DNA of 64,000 nucleotides from CAYRVF01 sp964427535. GTDB taxonomy: Bacteria; Chloroflexota; Ktedonobacteria; Ktedonobacterales; JADMIN01. How positions within the stretch are numbered: the first letter of the stretch is position 1; the number at the start of each line of letters is the position of its first letter. Shown one piece after another: positions 17,400-26,197 of this stretch. A program made the position numbers and the translations under genes. Location: the NCBI GenBank assembly GCA_964427535.1, contig CAYRVF010000001.1, forward strand, positions 62,001-126,000, in the 5' to 3' direction. Below the pieces are notes generated by a model. It did not search any database and was not told where the DNA came from. It saw only the letters and a program-made list of their open reading frames with translations.

Positions 17400-17423
17400 A
17401 TTCGCTGACACATTCGCTGACAC
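17400..17423 (+). repeat. Tandem 12-base direct repeat
   Basis: ATTCGCTGACAC occurs twice without a spacer in the leader of the SpoIIE-type gene, with a weaker related sequence after it. It could be an activator site. The remainder of the gap 17230-17651 shows no gene. Confidence 0.5.
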
Positions 17424-17651
17424 GTACGCAGACAATCGCGAATCGGCGAGCCTGACATGGACGTCAGAGACACCATCACGCGCATGGACTCACCCGTAGC
17501 GACGGTGGTCCACCGCGTTCCAGAGCGCACGTAGCAGGAGCAATCATCCGGCGCCACGACCATCGCCGTGGCAATCGCCAGCTAAACAGACGAGATGCCA
17601 GCGCCCGTCCAGAGCCAGCCCGACCGGCTGACCCATCTGAGGGAGCACACC

Positions 17652-19346
17652 GTGAGCATACGACTGGAATCCCTGGTGCGCATGCGATTTGGCCGGTCGA
17701 GCCGCCCGCCGCAACAGGGGCAGAAGCCGGACCTGTCGGAGTCGTCCTCGCGGCTGCCGTCGGCGACCATCGACATCACACCCGACGACCCGATTGTGGC
17801 GTACTTCCTGAGTGATCCGGGGCCGGTGGAGGTGGAGAAGCTGCACCTTGACTCGCCCATGCTGCAGACGCTGCGGCAGGCGGGGATCGAGATCTCGATT
17901 CCGCTGGTCAGCCAGGGCGAGCTGGTGGGCGTGCTGAACCTCGGCCCGCGTCTGAGCCAGCAGGAGTACTCGAAGGACGACCGCTCGCTGCTCAACAGCC
18001 TGGCAACCCAGGCGGCGCCCGCCCTGCAGGTCGCGCAGATGGTGCGCGATCAGCAGGCGGCCATTCGTGCTCGCGAACGGCTCGACCAGGAGCTGCGCGT
18101 GGCCCGGCTGATTCAGCGGACGTTGCTGCCGAAGGAGCTGCCTGCGCTGCCCGGCTGGCAACTCGCGGCATACTATCAGCCCGCGCGCGCCGTGGGGGGC
18201 GATTTCTACGACTTCCTCGCGTTGGAGAGCGGGGAGTTGGGCATCGTCATCGGCGACGTGTCGGACAAGGGTGTGCCAGCCGCGCTCGTCATGGCGACGA
18301 CGCGCAGCATTCTACGCACCGCCGCGCGCCAGAGCCGCTCGCCGGGCGACGTGCTGCGCCACGCCAACGATCTGCTCTGCCCGGATATTCCGCCGAACAT
18401 GTTCGTCACCTGCTTCTACGCGGTGCTCGACCCGGTCAGCGGGCGCCTCCGCTACGCCAACGCCGGGCAGGATCTGCCCTATTATCACCACGGCGAAGAG
18501 GCTACCGAGCTCTACGTGCGCGGCATGCCGCTCGGTCTGCTGCCCGGCATGTCGTACGAGGAGCAGGAGACGACGCTGCAGCCGGGTGAGAGCATCCTGC
18601 TCTATAGCGACGGGCTGGTCGAGGCGCACAATCCGGCACACGAGATGTTCGGCTTTCCGCGCACGATGGCGCTCGTCAAGGAGCATCCTGGCGGCAAGAC
18701 GCTGATCGACTACCTGCTGCAGCAGCTCGCCGACTTCACCGGTCCCGGCTGGGAACAGGAAGATGATGTCACGCTGGTGACGCTGGAGCGCGCCGAGGAG
18801 GCAGCGGGGGGCCGGAGCACGGTCGCCACCGCGACACCGGCTCACAGCCTCGCCACAGAGGGCACCACCGGTGACAGCGACGACGATGACCGCGCGCTGC
18901 GAACGCTGGCGGAGTGGAGTGTTCCGAGCGCGCGCGGCAACGAGCGCGTGGTGCTGACGCGCGTCGCGGAGATCGCTCGCGCACAGGGGCTCTCGGCGGA
19001 ACGCGCCGAGCGGCTCGCGGCGGCCGCGGCCGAGGCCACGATGAACGCGATGGAGCACGGCAATCGCTACCAGGAAGACCTGCCCGTGCGCGTCCAGATC
19101 GTGGCGTCCAGTCGCCTGCTCGCCGTGCGCATCCGTGATCAGGGCACTGGCATTCCCGTGCCTGATCCAGTGCGGCGGCCCGACATCGAGGCAAAGCTCG
19201 AGGGCACGCAATCGCCGCGTGGCTGGGGGCTGTTTCTGATCGAGCATCTGGTCGACGATGTGCGTGTGACTGGGAACGCGGCCCAGCACACGCTTGAGCT
19301 GCGGATGAACCTGGAAGGAGACCCGCATGACGGCAACGCCCCTTGA
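17652..19346 (+). CDS. GAF-SpoIIE phosphatase fused to an RsbW-like ATPase domain
   Basis: A partner-switching regulator of 564 residues. A GAF-like domain covers about 40-130. The coiled segment LDQELRVARLIQRTLLPKELP leads into a PP2C/SpoIIE phosphatase whose metal-binding acids are in GGDFYDF (about 182-188), GDVSDKG (201-207) and YSDGLVEA, ending EDDVTLV. A second domain (about 425-560) is an HATPase with AAAEATMNAMEHGN as N-box and RGWGLFLI as the G-box. One protein could thus dephosphorylate and phosphorylate STAS partners. The GTG at 17652 is chosen because GAGGGAG is six bases upstream. An ATG 57 bases earlier has no site. It overlaps the next STAS gene by 20 bases. Confidence 0.9.
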   Translation: MSIRLESLVRMRFGRSSRPPQQGQKPDLSESSSRLPSATIDITPDDPIVAYFLSDPGPVEVEKLHLDSPMLQTLRQAGIEISIPLVSQGELVGVLNLGPRLSQQEYSKDDRSLLNSLATQAAPALQVAQMVRDQQAAIRARERLDQELRVARLIQRTLLPKELPALPGWQLAAYYQPARAVGGDFYDFLALESGELGIVIGDVSDKGVPAALVMATTRSILRTAARQSRSPGDVLRHANDLLCPDIPPNMFVTCFYAVLDPVSGRLRYANAGQDLPYYHHGEEATELYVRGMPLGLLPGMSYEEQETTLQPGESILLYSDGLVEAHNPAHEMFGFPRTMALVKEHPGGKTLIDYLLQQLADFTGPGWEQEDDVTLVTLERAEEAAGGRSTVATATPAHSLATEGTTGDSDDDDRALRTLAEWSVPSARGNERVVLTRVAEIARAQGLSAERAERLAAAAAEATMNAMEHGNRYQEDLPVRVQIVASSRLLAVRIRDQGTGIPVPDPVRRPDIEAKLEGTQSPRGWGLFLIEHLVDDVRVTGNAAQHTLELRMNLEGDPHDGNAP

Positions 19347-19734
19347 GGCGCGCGTACGGCACTTGCCTGCCCAGCCAGACCAGCCCGGCGTGGACATCAT
19401 CGACCTGAGCGGCGAGATCGACGCGTTCGGCGAATCCGCGCTCAATGCGGCCTATGCCCGCGCCGAAGAGGATCAGCCGGAGGCCATCGTGCTCAATTTC
19501 GCGGCGGCGGGCTACATCAACAGTACCGGCATCGCGCTGATCGTGACACTGCTGCGGCGGGCGCGCGCGGCACAGCGGCGCCTGGTGGCATATGGCTTGA
19601 GTCCACACTACGCGCAGATCTTCGAGATCACGCGCCTCTCCGACTTTCTGGGGCTGTTTCCCGATGAGGCGAGCGCGCTGGCCAGTCTCGGCGTCATAGG
19701 CGTGCCCTCGCTGTCTGTGCCCCCGGATGCCTGA
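19327..19734 (+). CDS. STAS-domain anti-sigma antagonist
   Basis: This 135-residue single-domain protein resembles RsbV/SpoIIAA. The switch serine lies in AAAGYINSTGIALIVTLLRRA, the position phosphorylated by RsbW-like kinases. The start overlaps the end of the SpoIIE-HATPase gene by 20 bases, so the two are translationally coupled and are very likely partners. An unusual hydrophobic/Pro tail (VIGVPSLSVPPDA) follows the last helix. It probably cycles between free and phosphorylated forms to control a binding partner. No cognate sigma factor gene lies next to it. Confidence 0.9.
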   Translation: MTATPLEARVRHLPAQPDQPGVDIIDLSGEIDAFGESALNAAYARAEEDQPEAIVLNFAAAGYINSTGIALIVTLLRRARAAQRRLVAYGLSPHYAQIFEITRLSDFLGLFPDEASALASLGVIGVPSLSVPPDA

Positions 19735-19818
19735 GCCGCGCGGCGCGGCACGCGCCCCCTGCTATGCGCGTGTAAGTGATGGATGAACGACCAGTGTGTA
19801 GGCGAGGAGCATGGCAGC

Positions 19819-20169
19819 ATGCGTGATTCGCAGACGACGATGGACGTCCGTCACATCGACGAGACCACGAGCATCATCGACATCCACGGCGAGGTGTCAA
19901 CATTCGCCGAGAACGCGCTCATGGATGCCTACACGCAGGCGGTTGGAGCGCACACGCAGGCGATCGTCCTCAACTTCTCCGACCTTGCCTACATGAACAG
20001 CAGTGGCATCGGCCTGCTCGTGACGCTGCTCATTCGCATGCAGCGTCAGAAGCGGCGCCTGCTGGCGTTCGGCTTGAGCGACCACTACCAGCACATCTTC
20101 ACGCTGACCCGCCTCAACGAAGTCATCGAGCTCTACGACACCGAGGCCGCGGCGCTGGCCGCTCGCTAG
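19819..20169 (+). CDS. Second STAS-domain anti-sigma antagonist
   Basis: This 116-residue STAS protein is a paralogue of the preceding one. The switch serine is in DLAYMNSSGIGLLVTLLIRM. Helix and strand order matches RsbV-like proteins. An earlier ATG at 19783 is in frame, but GAGGAG at 19804-19809 is spaced for the ATG at 19819. It lies 84 bases after the first STAS gene, likely in the same transcript. Its 3' end overlaps the convergent kinase gene by four bases, leaving no room for a terminator between them. Confidence 0.88.
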   Translation: MRDSQTTMDVRHIDETTSIIDIHGEVSTFAENALMDAYTQAVGAHTQAIVLNFSDLAYMNSSGIGLLVTLLIRMQRQKRRLLAFGLSDHYQHIFTLTRLNEVIELYDTEAAALAAR

Positions 20170-21386
20170 CGCACGGGCCCCAGCTCTGACATCGGCGCGA
20201 GATGGAGCGTCGGGTAGTCGGCGTACTGGTCGCGTGTCCAGGGCGGCGCGACGGGCACTTCCGGAGTGAGTGAGGAGGGCTGGGAGAGCGGGGTAAGCGG
20301 CGGCTGACAGCGGCGAGTATCCTGGCTGCCGAAGCTGCCGGGAGTGGCGGACGCGAGGGGCCTTACGAGGCGAAGCGTCGGCACCGGCGGGGCGGCGGGC
20401 ACCTTCGCTGGCTCTACTCCAGTGGGGGCGCTGCCCAGGTGTGGCGCGCTCGGACGGAAGGTGCCACGGGGGCCGCGGATCAGCTTCGCCGTCCGTAGCG
20501 CCGCGGCCATCGCGCTCGCCGAGTGGTAGCGGCGCGCGGGCTGCTTCTGCAGCGCCCGGCGGAGAACATGCGCCACCATCGCGGGGACCTCCGGCCGGAA
20601 CTCACGCACGTCCGGCACCGGCGCGTAGGCGTGCTGCATCGCCAGCGCGAGCAGCGACGAGCCCGTGAAGGGCGGCTGCCCAGCCAGGAGCTCATAGAGG
20701 ACGATGCCCAGCGAGTAGAGATCGGCGGCGGGGGTAACCAGCTCCTCGCGCAGCTGCTCGGGCGCGGCGTAGGTGGCCGTGCCATAGAGCATGAGCGTCG
20801 ACGAGTCCGAGGGTGTGGTGACGGGCCGCCTGCGCCAGGCAGAGGTGGCAGGCGCGCTGCGCTCCGCGACCCCGAAGTCGGCGAGCTTGATCTCCCCAGT
20901 CGCCGAGAAGAGCAGATTGTGCGGCTTGATGTCGCGATGCACGAAGCCCGCACGGTGCAGCACGCGGAGGGCATGGCATACGCGCAGGGCGATGTCGAGC
21001 GCGTGTGGCACCGACAGTGGGCCGTAGCGCTGCACGTGTTGCTTGAGCGTGCCACCCGGCAACAGCTCCAGCACGAGATAGCCGCTCTCGTCGTCGGTGA
21101 AGACGTCGAGCAGGGAGACGATGTTAGTATGTCGCACGCCCGCGAGGATCTCAGCCTCTCGCCGCCAGAGCGCGGAGGGGCTCAGTGACGGCCCGCCCTC
21201 CGACTGCTCCGCCATGCCGCCGATGCGGACGATCTTGACTGCCACCGGGCGGCGCATCCAGTGGTCCCAGCCGCGCATCACCGTGGCCATGCCGCCACGG
21301 CCGAGCACCTCGCCCAGCTCATAGCGCGCCCCGGCGAGGAGCGGCATCTGCGGCCTCTCGAGCGGTGCGCATGGAGAGGCGCTCAT
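20166..21386 (-). CDS. Soluble Hanks-type Ser/Thr protein kinase
   Basis: The kinase domain spans about 21-285 of 406 residues. All catalytic elements are intact: GRGGMATV glycine loop, K51 in VAVKIV, HRDIKPHN (150-157), DFG (170-172) and YAAPEQL. A 14-residue linker after K51 (MAEQSEGGPSLSPS) is longer than usual. The tail from 290 on is Pro/Ser rich with no membrane segment or sensor domain, unlike PknB. The ATG follows AAGGAGGG. It converges on the STAS pair, and a regulatory link with the SpoIIE phosphatase is plausible by neighbourhood only. Confidence 0.92.
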   Translation of the reverse strand: MSASPCAPLERPQMPLLAGARYELGEVLGRGGMATVMRGWDHWMRRPVAVKIVRIGGMAEQSEGGPSLSPSALWRREAEILAGVRHTNIVSLLDVFTDDESGYLVLELLPGGTLKQHVQRYGPLSVPHALDIALRVCHALRVLHRAGFVHRDIKPHNLLFSATGEIKLADFGVAERSAPATSAWRRRPVTTPSDSSTLMLYGTATYAAPEQLREELVTPAADLYSLGIVLYELLAGQPPFTGSSLLALAMQHAYAPVPDVREFRPEVPAMVAHVLRRALQKQPARRYHSASAMAAALRTAKLIRGPRGTFRPSAPHLGSAPTGVEPAKVPAAPPVPTLRLVRPLASATPGSFGSQDTRRCQPPLTPLSQPSSLTPEVPVAPPWTRDQYADYPTLHLAPMSELGPVR

Positions 21387-21753
21387 GGTACACGTCCCTC
21401 CTTCCGGCCTCCCAACGCGTTTTCCCGCCTGTTACCTGGGCAGCGCCAGCCCGTCGCGTGCCGCTGGCCTCGCGCCTGGTCCCGCACCTGGTGGCAGAAC
21501 GTGTTCTGTATGCACAAAGGATGCCGCTATGGCACACAACACCGGCGCGAGCGCGGCGTTGGACGCGGAAGTCGCGGCCGCGAGAGGGAGCGACAGACGC
21601 TCCGATGGACGGCGGACGGCGCGCGGCACGGTCTGCGGAGTCGTTGCGCCTCCAAGGCAGGCGGCGAACGCCGAGCCGCGGCGCCGCACAGACACCACAA
21701 CGACGCGTCACTACGCATCACCACGCACTACCACGCCAGCGCCGCCGTCGCGG
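21387..21753. other. Intergenic gap, nothing recognised
   Basis: This 367-base stretch lies between two minus-strand genes. Open frames here translate to Arg-rich nonsense. It should contain the promoter of the kinase gene, but no clear box is visible. Confidence 0.5.
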
Positions 21754-22215
21754 TTAGCTGTCGAGGTGCAGTAGCGACGTAATCTGCTGAATCGCGACGG
21801 CTTCTTTCGGGCTGGTCTGTGACGGGCCGCTTTCCTTCGCGGCCGAGGCGGTCTTGCGGGCGATGTCGTCGACGTACCGCTTGTAGGCCAGCGCTTCGTC
21901 GGCGGGCGCTTTGGTCGTCACGATCTCGCCCGCACGAGAGAGTGCGGTCGTGACCGTCTCCGGTGTGGCGTTCGCGACGATGGGCTTCCACGATGCCTCG
22001 TCGAGCAGCGCCTGCGCGACCTCATGTACCAGGCCTGTGTCGTTGGCCGCGTGCGACTCGATCGCTTTGCGGGCGTCTTTGGTCTCCTGGATGATGCCGA
22101 ACTGGCCGGTGATGCCGCCGGTCTTGTCGGCGTTGATGATCATCATGGACGCCTGCACGGGCGCATGGACGAGGACGTTCCACTCGTCAGGGGTGTAGTC
22201 GGCGTGCGTTGACAT
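21754..22215 (-). CDS. Unrecognised 153-residue protein
   Basis: The protein begins MSTHADYTPDEWNVLVHAPVQ and appears largely helical. It has no membrane segment, no cysteine and no known catalytic motif. The EWNVLVHAP start and the later helix with DEALAYKRYVDDIARKTASAAKE suggest a soluble stress or scaffold-type protein; this is a guess from composition. AGGAGAACGCC precedes the ATG, which supports translation. It lies upstream of two 65-residue tandem proteins on the same strand. Codon use matches its neighbours. Confidence 0.7.
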   Translation of the reverse strand: MSTHADYTPDEWNVLVHAPVQASMMIINADKTGGITGQFGIIQETKDARKAIESHAANDTGLVHEVAQALLDEASWKPIVANATPETVTTALSRAGEIVTTKAPADEALAYKRYVDDIARKTASAAKESGPSQTSPKEAVAIQQITSLLHLDS

Positions 22216-22343
22216 GGCGTTCTCCTCTGCAGTGAAAAGACGGTCGATCCTGACCGGCCTGCTGGCTCATCACTCCTTGTCGGAGCACTGAGGAAAGTGC
22301 CAGGATGTCCGCACGATTCCGGCGGCATCGCGGCGTGCAGACC

Positions 22344-22541
22344 TCAGCCGCCTTTGCCAAACAGACCGCCGAAACGCTTCTTGACTTCCTCTTCGAGCCC
22401 TTCGACGGCTTCGTCCGCCTTCTGCTTGGCCTGTTCGGCCGCCTTGTCCCCGCCAGGGACCTTCTGGGCGAGCTCGTCGATGGCCTGATTCACCTGATCC
22501 TGGGCCATCTGGCCCGCGCGCTCGATGGCGTCATCTTCCAT
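22344..22541 (-). CDS. Small acidic helical protein, tandem copy A
   Basis: This 65-residue protein starts MEDDAIERAGQMAQDQVNQAID and ends GGLFGKGG. It is predicted to be one long amphipathic helix rich in Ala, Gln, Glu and Lys, with a Pro-Gly break near residue 29. The start was chosen where the sequence aligns with its neighbour, 17 codons inside a longer open frame. It resembles short CsbD-like or MT0933-antitoxin-like proteins in composition only. I do not assign a function. Confidence 0.7.
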   Translation of the reverse strand: MEDDAIERAGQMAQDQVNQAIDELAQKVPGGDKAAEQAKQKADEAVEGLEEEVKKRFGGLFGKGG

Positions 22542-22603
22542 ACGCTGCTCCGTTTCCGTTCGGGGGTGTCTCGGGGTCGTTGCGCGCGTCACTCAGCGCA
22601 GCC

Positions 22604-22801
22604 TCAGCTTCCCATGCCGGGCAGGTCGCCGAGGCGATTTTTGGCCTCCTGCTCGACGCCCTGGACGGCCTGGTCGGCCTGTTGCTTGGCCTGATCCGCC
22701 GCCTGGCTGTCTCCAGGTGCTTTCTGCGCGACATCGTCGATGGCCTGATTCACCTGATTCTGCGCGTCCTGGCTGGCATTGTTGATGGCGTCGTTTTCCA
22801 T
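22604..22801 (-). CDS. Small acidic helical protein, tandem copy B
   Basis: The 65-residue protein starts MENDAINNASQDAQNQVNQAID and ends GDLPGMGS. It is the same length as the next gene and aligns along its whole length, including DDAI, QNQVNQAID, AQK-PG and the AKQ-ADQAV block. The two are a tandem duplication 62 bases apart. GGAAAGG precedes the ATG at a somewhat long distance. Both probably respond to the same signal; the function is unknown. Confidence 0.7.
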   Translation of the reverse strand: MENDAINNASQDAQNQVNQAIDDVAQKAPGDSQAADQAKQQADQAVQGVEQEAKNRLGDLPGMGS

Positions 22802-23089
22802 ACGGTGTGCCGTGTCCTTTCCTTGTCGGTTCCCCGACTCCTCTGGTGTCACCTGACGGGTCTCCTCGCCGTGGGGAGGTGACCGCGAGGTGGCCGCAGA
22901 GGGGAGAACATACCGCTCTGGTGGTAAGGGTACCGGTGTGGGTGAGCGGAGACCACGCCCGGCGGGTGAGTCACGATGGCGAGCCTGCGTCTCCGCCATC
23001 GGGTATGACGCCTGCTTGCCGTATGGCGAGGCCACGGAGGGCACATGGCGCGGCAGGTCCTCGCACGCACTCGTCGCTCTCCGGCGCCG

Positions 23090-23911
23090 TCACCGCGCGG
23101 CATCCGACTGCGCGTCGAGGAAGGCGAGCACGCGGCTGGTGAAGGTATCGCCCATCTCCACGTTCGAGAGGTGGGCCGCACCCGCGAAGATCGTCAGCTC
23201 GCTGTTGGGGATTGCCGCCGCGAGCGCGCGGGCCTGAGCGGTCGGCGTGGACTCGTCGCGCGTGCCGCCCAGGACGAGCGTGCGCGCTCGGATGTTGCCA
23301 ACCACTGCGCGCAGATCGGCCTCGCGGAGCGCTCCGCACGCGGCAACATAGCCCTCGGGCGGTGTGGACTCCAGCATCGCGGCGACGGCGCGGGTCTCGG
23401 CCGGATGCGCGCGGCGGAAGCCCTCGGAGAGGAACCGGGCCACCGCAGCGTCGCGAATCGCGGCCATGCCGCCCGTGTGGACAGCGGCGATGCGCTCGTC
23501 CCAGGAGGCCACGCTGCCGATGCGCGCGGCGGTGTTGGCGAGGATGAGGCTGCGGACGCGCGCAGGGTGCTCCACCGCGACCCACTGCCCCACCAGCCCG
23601 CCCAGCGAGAGCCCGCAGATGCTCGCCTCGGCGATATCGAGTGCGTCGAGCAACGCGAGCAGGTCACCGCCCAACTGCTCAAGCGAATAGGGTCCCGCTG
23701 GTACGTCAGACTGGCCGTGTCCGCGCATGTCGTAGCGCACGAGCCGGTAGCGCGCGGCGAAGCGCGGCACCTGCGCGTCCCACAGCCGCAGCGTCGTGCC
23801 GAGCGAGTTGGCGAGCACCAGCGCGGGCGCCCCCGCCGGTCCGTCGAGGCGGTAGGCGATGCGGACGCCGCAGCCCACCACAGCGGTCCCCGTACACTCA
23901 TCGGTGCTCAT
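23090..23911 (-). CDS. pcaD: 3-oxoadipate enol-lactonase
   Basis: This alpha/beta hydrolase of 273 residues opens beta-ketoadipate enol-lactone to beta-ketoadipate. The oxyanion segment ANSLGTTLRLWDAQVP, the nucleophile elbow ICGLSLGGLVGQ and the final histidine in FAGAAHLSNVE are all present. The ATG at 23911 is one base after the pcaB stop (TGAGATG), so translation is coupled. A longer upstream frame runs into pcaB and is ignored. It is the last gene of the minus-strand protocatechuate cluster. Confidence 0.92.
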   Translation of the reverse strand: MSTDECTGTAVVGCGVRIAYRLDGPAGAPALVLANSLGTTLRLWDAQVPRFAARYRLVRYDMRGHGQSDVPAGPYSLEQLGGDLLALLDALDIAEASICGLSLGGLVGQWVAVEHPARVRSLILANTAARIGSVASWDERIAAVHTGGMAAIRDAAVARFLSEGFRRAHPAETRAVAAMLESTPPEGYVAACGALREADLRAVVGNIRARTLVLGGTRDESTPTAQARALAAAIPNSELTIFAGAAHLSNVEMGDTFTSRVLAFLDAQSDAAR

Positions 23912-23912
23912 C

Positions 23913-25298
23913 TCACGTGGCCTCGTTATTTGTCTGCAGGGCACGGAATCCGTCGAGCGCCCGGTCGATGTACGTGTCGCTGCTGCCCAGGTACGCCAGC
24001 GGGTCGAGCGCGGCGGCGATCTGGGCGTCGGTGAGGTGCGCCCGGATACGCGCATCGGCGCGGGCGGCCTGCTCCAGGCTGTCACCAGACGACGCCGCCA
24101 CCCGCCCGGCGACGTCGCGCACGACGCGCTGGGCCTCATCGCGGCCCAGGTAGGGCGCCAGCGCCATGCTGAGGGCTTCGGCGAGCGATAACCCGCCCGC
24201 GCGCATGAGGTTCGTCCGCATGCGGTCGGCGTCGATGGTCATCCCGGCGACGGCGGTGCCCGTTCGCGCGACGGCCCCGGCGGTGTAGCGGAAAAGGTCG
24301 GGCAGCGCGGCCCACTCCGCCTGCCACGCGCCCGCCGCGCGCTCGTGTTCCTGCGCCGCCTGGGCGTCGAGCAGCACCGGCACGACGCCGAGCGCCAGCG
24401 CTGCCGCCGCGCGCGCCGCGATGGCGTCTGCGGGATTGCGCTTCTGCGGCATCGCCGACGAGCCGCCCTTGCCCTCGGCAGCGGCTTCCACCACCTCACC
24501 CACCTCGGTCTGGGCCAGCAGCACGAGGTCACCGGCAATCTTCGCCATCGCTCCCGCGACGATGCCCAGCCCGGCGGCGACCTCGGCCACACGATCGCGC
24601 TCGGCGTGCCAGGGCAGATCGGGCACCGTGAGGCCCAGCTCGGCGGCCAGCAGCGCCGTCACCCGCGGACCGGCGGTCCCGAGCGCGGCCAGGGTGCCCG
24701 CCGCCCCGCCAAGCTGCACCACCGAGATGCGCGCGCGCAGCGAAGCGACGCGTTCCGCCTGGCGCGTGACGAGCGCGAGCCAGCGCGCCGCCTTCAGCCC
24801 GAAGGGAATCGGCACCGCTTGCTGCAGCAATGTCCGCCCGGCCAGCACGGTCTGCCGGTGTGCGTCGGCCAGCGCGGCGCACGACGCCCCCAGCGTGAGC
24901 AGGCCATCCCGCAGCAGATCGAGGCCGCGGCGCATCTGGAGAACGAGCGCGGTATCGATAGCGTCCTGGCTCGTCGCGCCCCAGTGAACGTAGCCTCGCG
25001 CAGGCTCGGCGATACGCGCGGTCAGCGCCTGGACGAGCGGGATGGCGGGACTGCCCGCGTGCGCCGCCGCGCGCAGGATCGCCGCCGCGTCGAACGGCTC
25101 ACCGCCGCCGTGCGCCCCGCTGGCACCAGCACAGGCCGCGCCGATCGCCTCCGCCGCCGCCAGCGGGATTACTCCGGCGTGCGCTTCGGCCCGTGCGAGC
25201 GCCGCCTCGAACGCCAGCATCCCGCGCACGAACGCGCCATCCGACCAGACCGCCGCCATCTCGGGCGTCGAGTAGAGGGCCTCGGTCAGCTCACTCAC
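23913..25298 (-). CDS. pcaB: 3-carboxy-cis,cis-muconate cycloisomerase
   Basis: This 461-residue member of the fumarase/aspartase superfamily turns 3-carboxymuconate into 4-carboxymuconolactone. The superfamily signature GGSSAMPQKRNP is intact near residue 275, and YVHWGATSQDAIDTA near 100-115 is the conserved second segment. Length is normal. The start overlaps the CoA-transferase B stop by four bases (ATGA). Adenylosuccinate lyase is the main homologous alternative, but the pca neighbours settle the call. Confidence 0.93.
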   Translation of the reverse strand: MSELTEALYSTPEMAAVWSDGAFVRGMLAFEAALARAEAHAGVIPLAAAEAIGAACAGASGAHGGGEPFDAAAILRAAAHAGSPAIPLVQALTARIAEPARGYVHWGATSQDAIDTALVLQMRRGLDLLRDGLLTLGASCAALADAHRQTVLAGRTLLQQAVPIPFGLKAARWLALVTRQAERVASLRARISVVQLGGAAGTLAALGTAGPRVTALLAAELGLTVPDLPWHAERDRVAEVAAGLGIVAGAMAKIAGDLVLLAQTEVGEVVEAAAEGKGGSSAMPQKRNPADAIAARAAAALALGVVPVLLDAQAAQEHERAAGAWQAEWAALPDLFRYTAGAVARTGTAVAGMTIDADRMRTNLMRAGGLSLAEALSMALAPYLGRDEAQRVVRDVAGRVAASSGDSLEQAARADARIRAHLTDAQIAAALDPLAYLGSSDTYIDRALDGFRALQTNNEAT

Positions 25299-26119
25299 GC
25301 GCGCTCGCCCCCTCTCAGGCGTCCCTGGCCTCCCTGGCCGCCTGGCTCTGGACCGGTGCCATGCGCGCGGGCGGTGCGGGCCTGCAGCGCGCGCAGCGAC
25401 TCCAGCTCGGCGTCAGTCGGTGGAGGCGTCTCTTCAAGCGGGGCGGCGAAGCGCACCGGCCAGCCCGTCGCCGCGCCGACCTGTTCACGCGAGACGCCCG
25501 GATGCAGCGCGGTGACGACCAGCTCGTTGGTCTCGTCCGCGGGGCGCAGCAGGCAGAGATCTGTCACGACGAGTGTCGGACCGCGCGTGCGGAGCCCGAG
25601 CCGCGCCCGGGCGTCGCCCCCCTCGCCGTGCCCGAAGGAGGTGATGAAGTCGACTTTGGGGACGAAGCTGCGGCGGCTCTGCTGCATGATGACGAAGACC
25701 TGGCCGCAGGCGCTCGCGATCTCGGGGGCGCCCCCCGCACCGGGCAGACGCACCGCCGGATGCTGGTAGTCGGCGCCGATGACCGTCGAGTTGATGTTGG
25801 CGAAGCGGTCGATCTGCGCGCCGCCGAGGAAGCCGACCGAGATGCGCCCCCCCTGCAGCCAATAGCGGAACAGCTCGGGGACCGAGACGGTCGTGAGCGC
25901 CGTCGCGCAGAGCTCCGGGTCGCCGATGGAGAGCGGCAGCACGTCGGGGCGCGTGCCGATGGTGCCCGACTCGTAGATCAGCGTGATGTCGGGCGCGGAG
26001 GTCAGCCGCGCGAGGTTGCACGCGGCCGAGGGCGCGCCGATGCCGACGAAGCACACGTCGTCGTTGGTGAGCGCGCGCGCCGCCGCGATCGTCATCATCT
26101 CTGAGGCGGTGTAGTCCAT
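25295..26119 (-). CDS. pcaJ: 3-oxoadipate CoA-transferase subunit B
   Basis: This 274-residue class I CoA-transferase beta chain carries LIYESGTIG, where the glutamate is at the position of the family active-site acid. GGAQIDRFANINSTVIG and GAGGAPEIAS are typical. It works with the alpha chain at 26198-27058 to move CoA from succinyl-CoA to beta-ketoadipate. The last 30 residues are Gly/Arg rich and beyond the fold. It resembles CatJ-type chains more than the short PcaJ of Pseudomonas putida. Glutaconate-type activity cannot be excluded from sequence alone. Confidence 0.85.
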   Translation of the reverse strand: MDYTASEMMTIAAARALTNDDVCFVGIGAPSAACNLARLTSAPDITLIYESGTIGTRPDVLPLSIGDPELCATALTTVSVPELFRYWLQGGRISVGFLGGAQIDRFANINSTVIGADYQHPAVRLPGAGGAPEIASACGQVFVIMQQSRRSFVPKVDFITSFGHGEGGDARARLGLRTRGPTLVVTDLCLLRPADETNELVVTALHPGVSREQVGAATGWPVRFAAPLEETPPPTDAELESLRALQARTARAHGTGPEPGGQGGQGRLRGGERA

Positions 26120-26197
26120 CGTCTGTCGTGCGCTCCCTTCGCTCAGTCGCCCATGGGGTGAGATGGTCGCTTGCCGGTCTTGGCTCGGCCGACGTGG

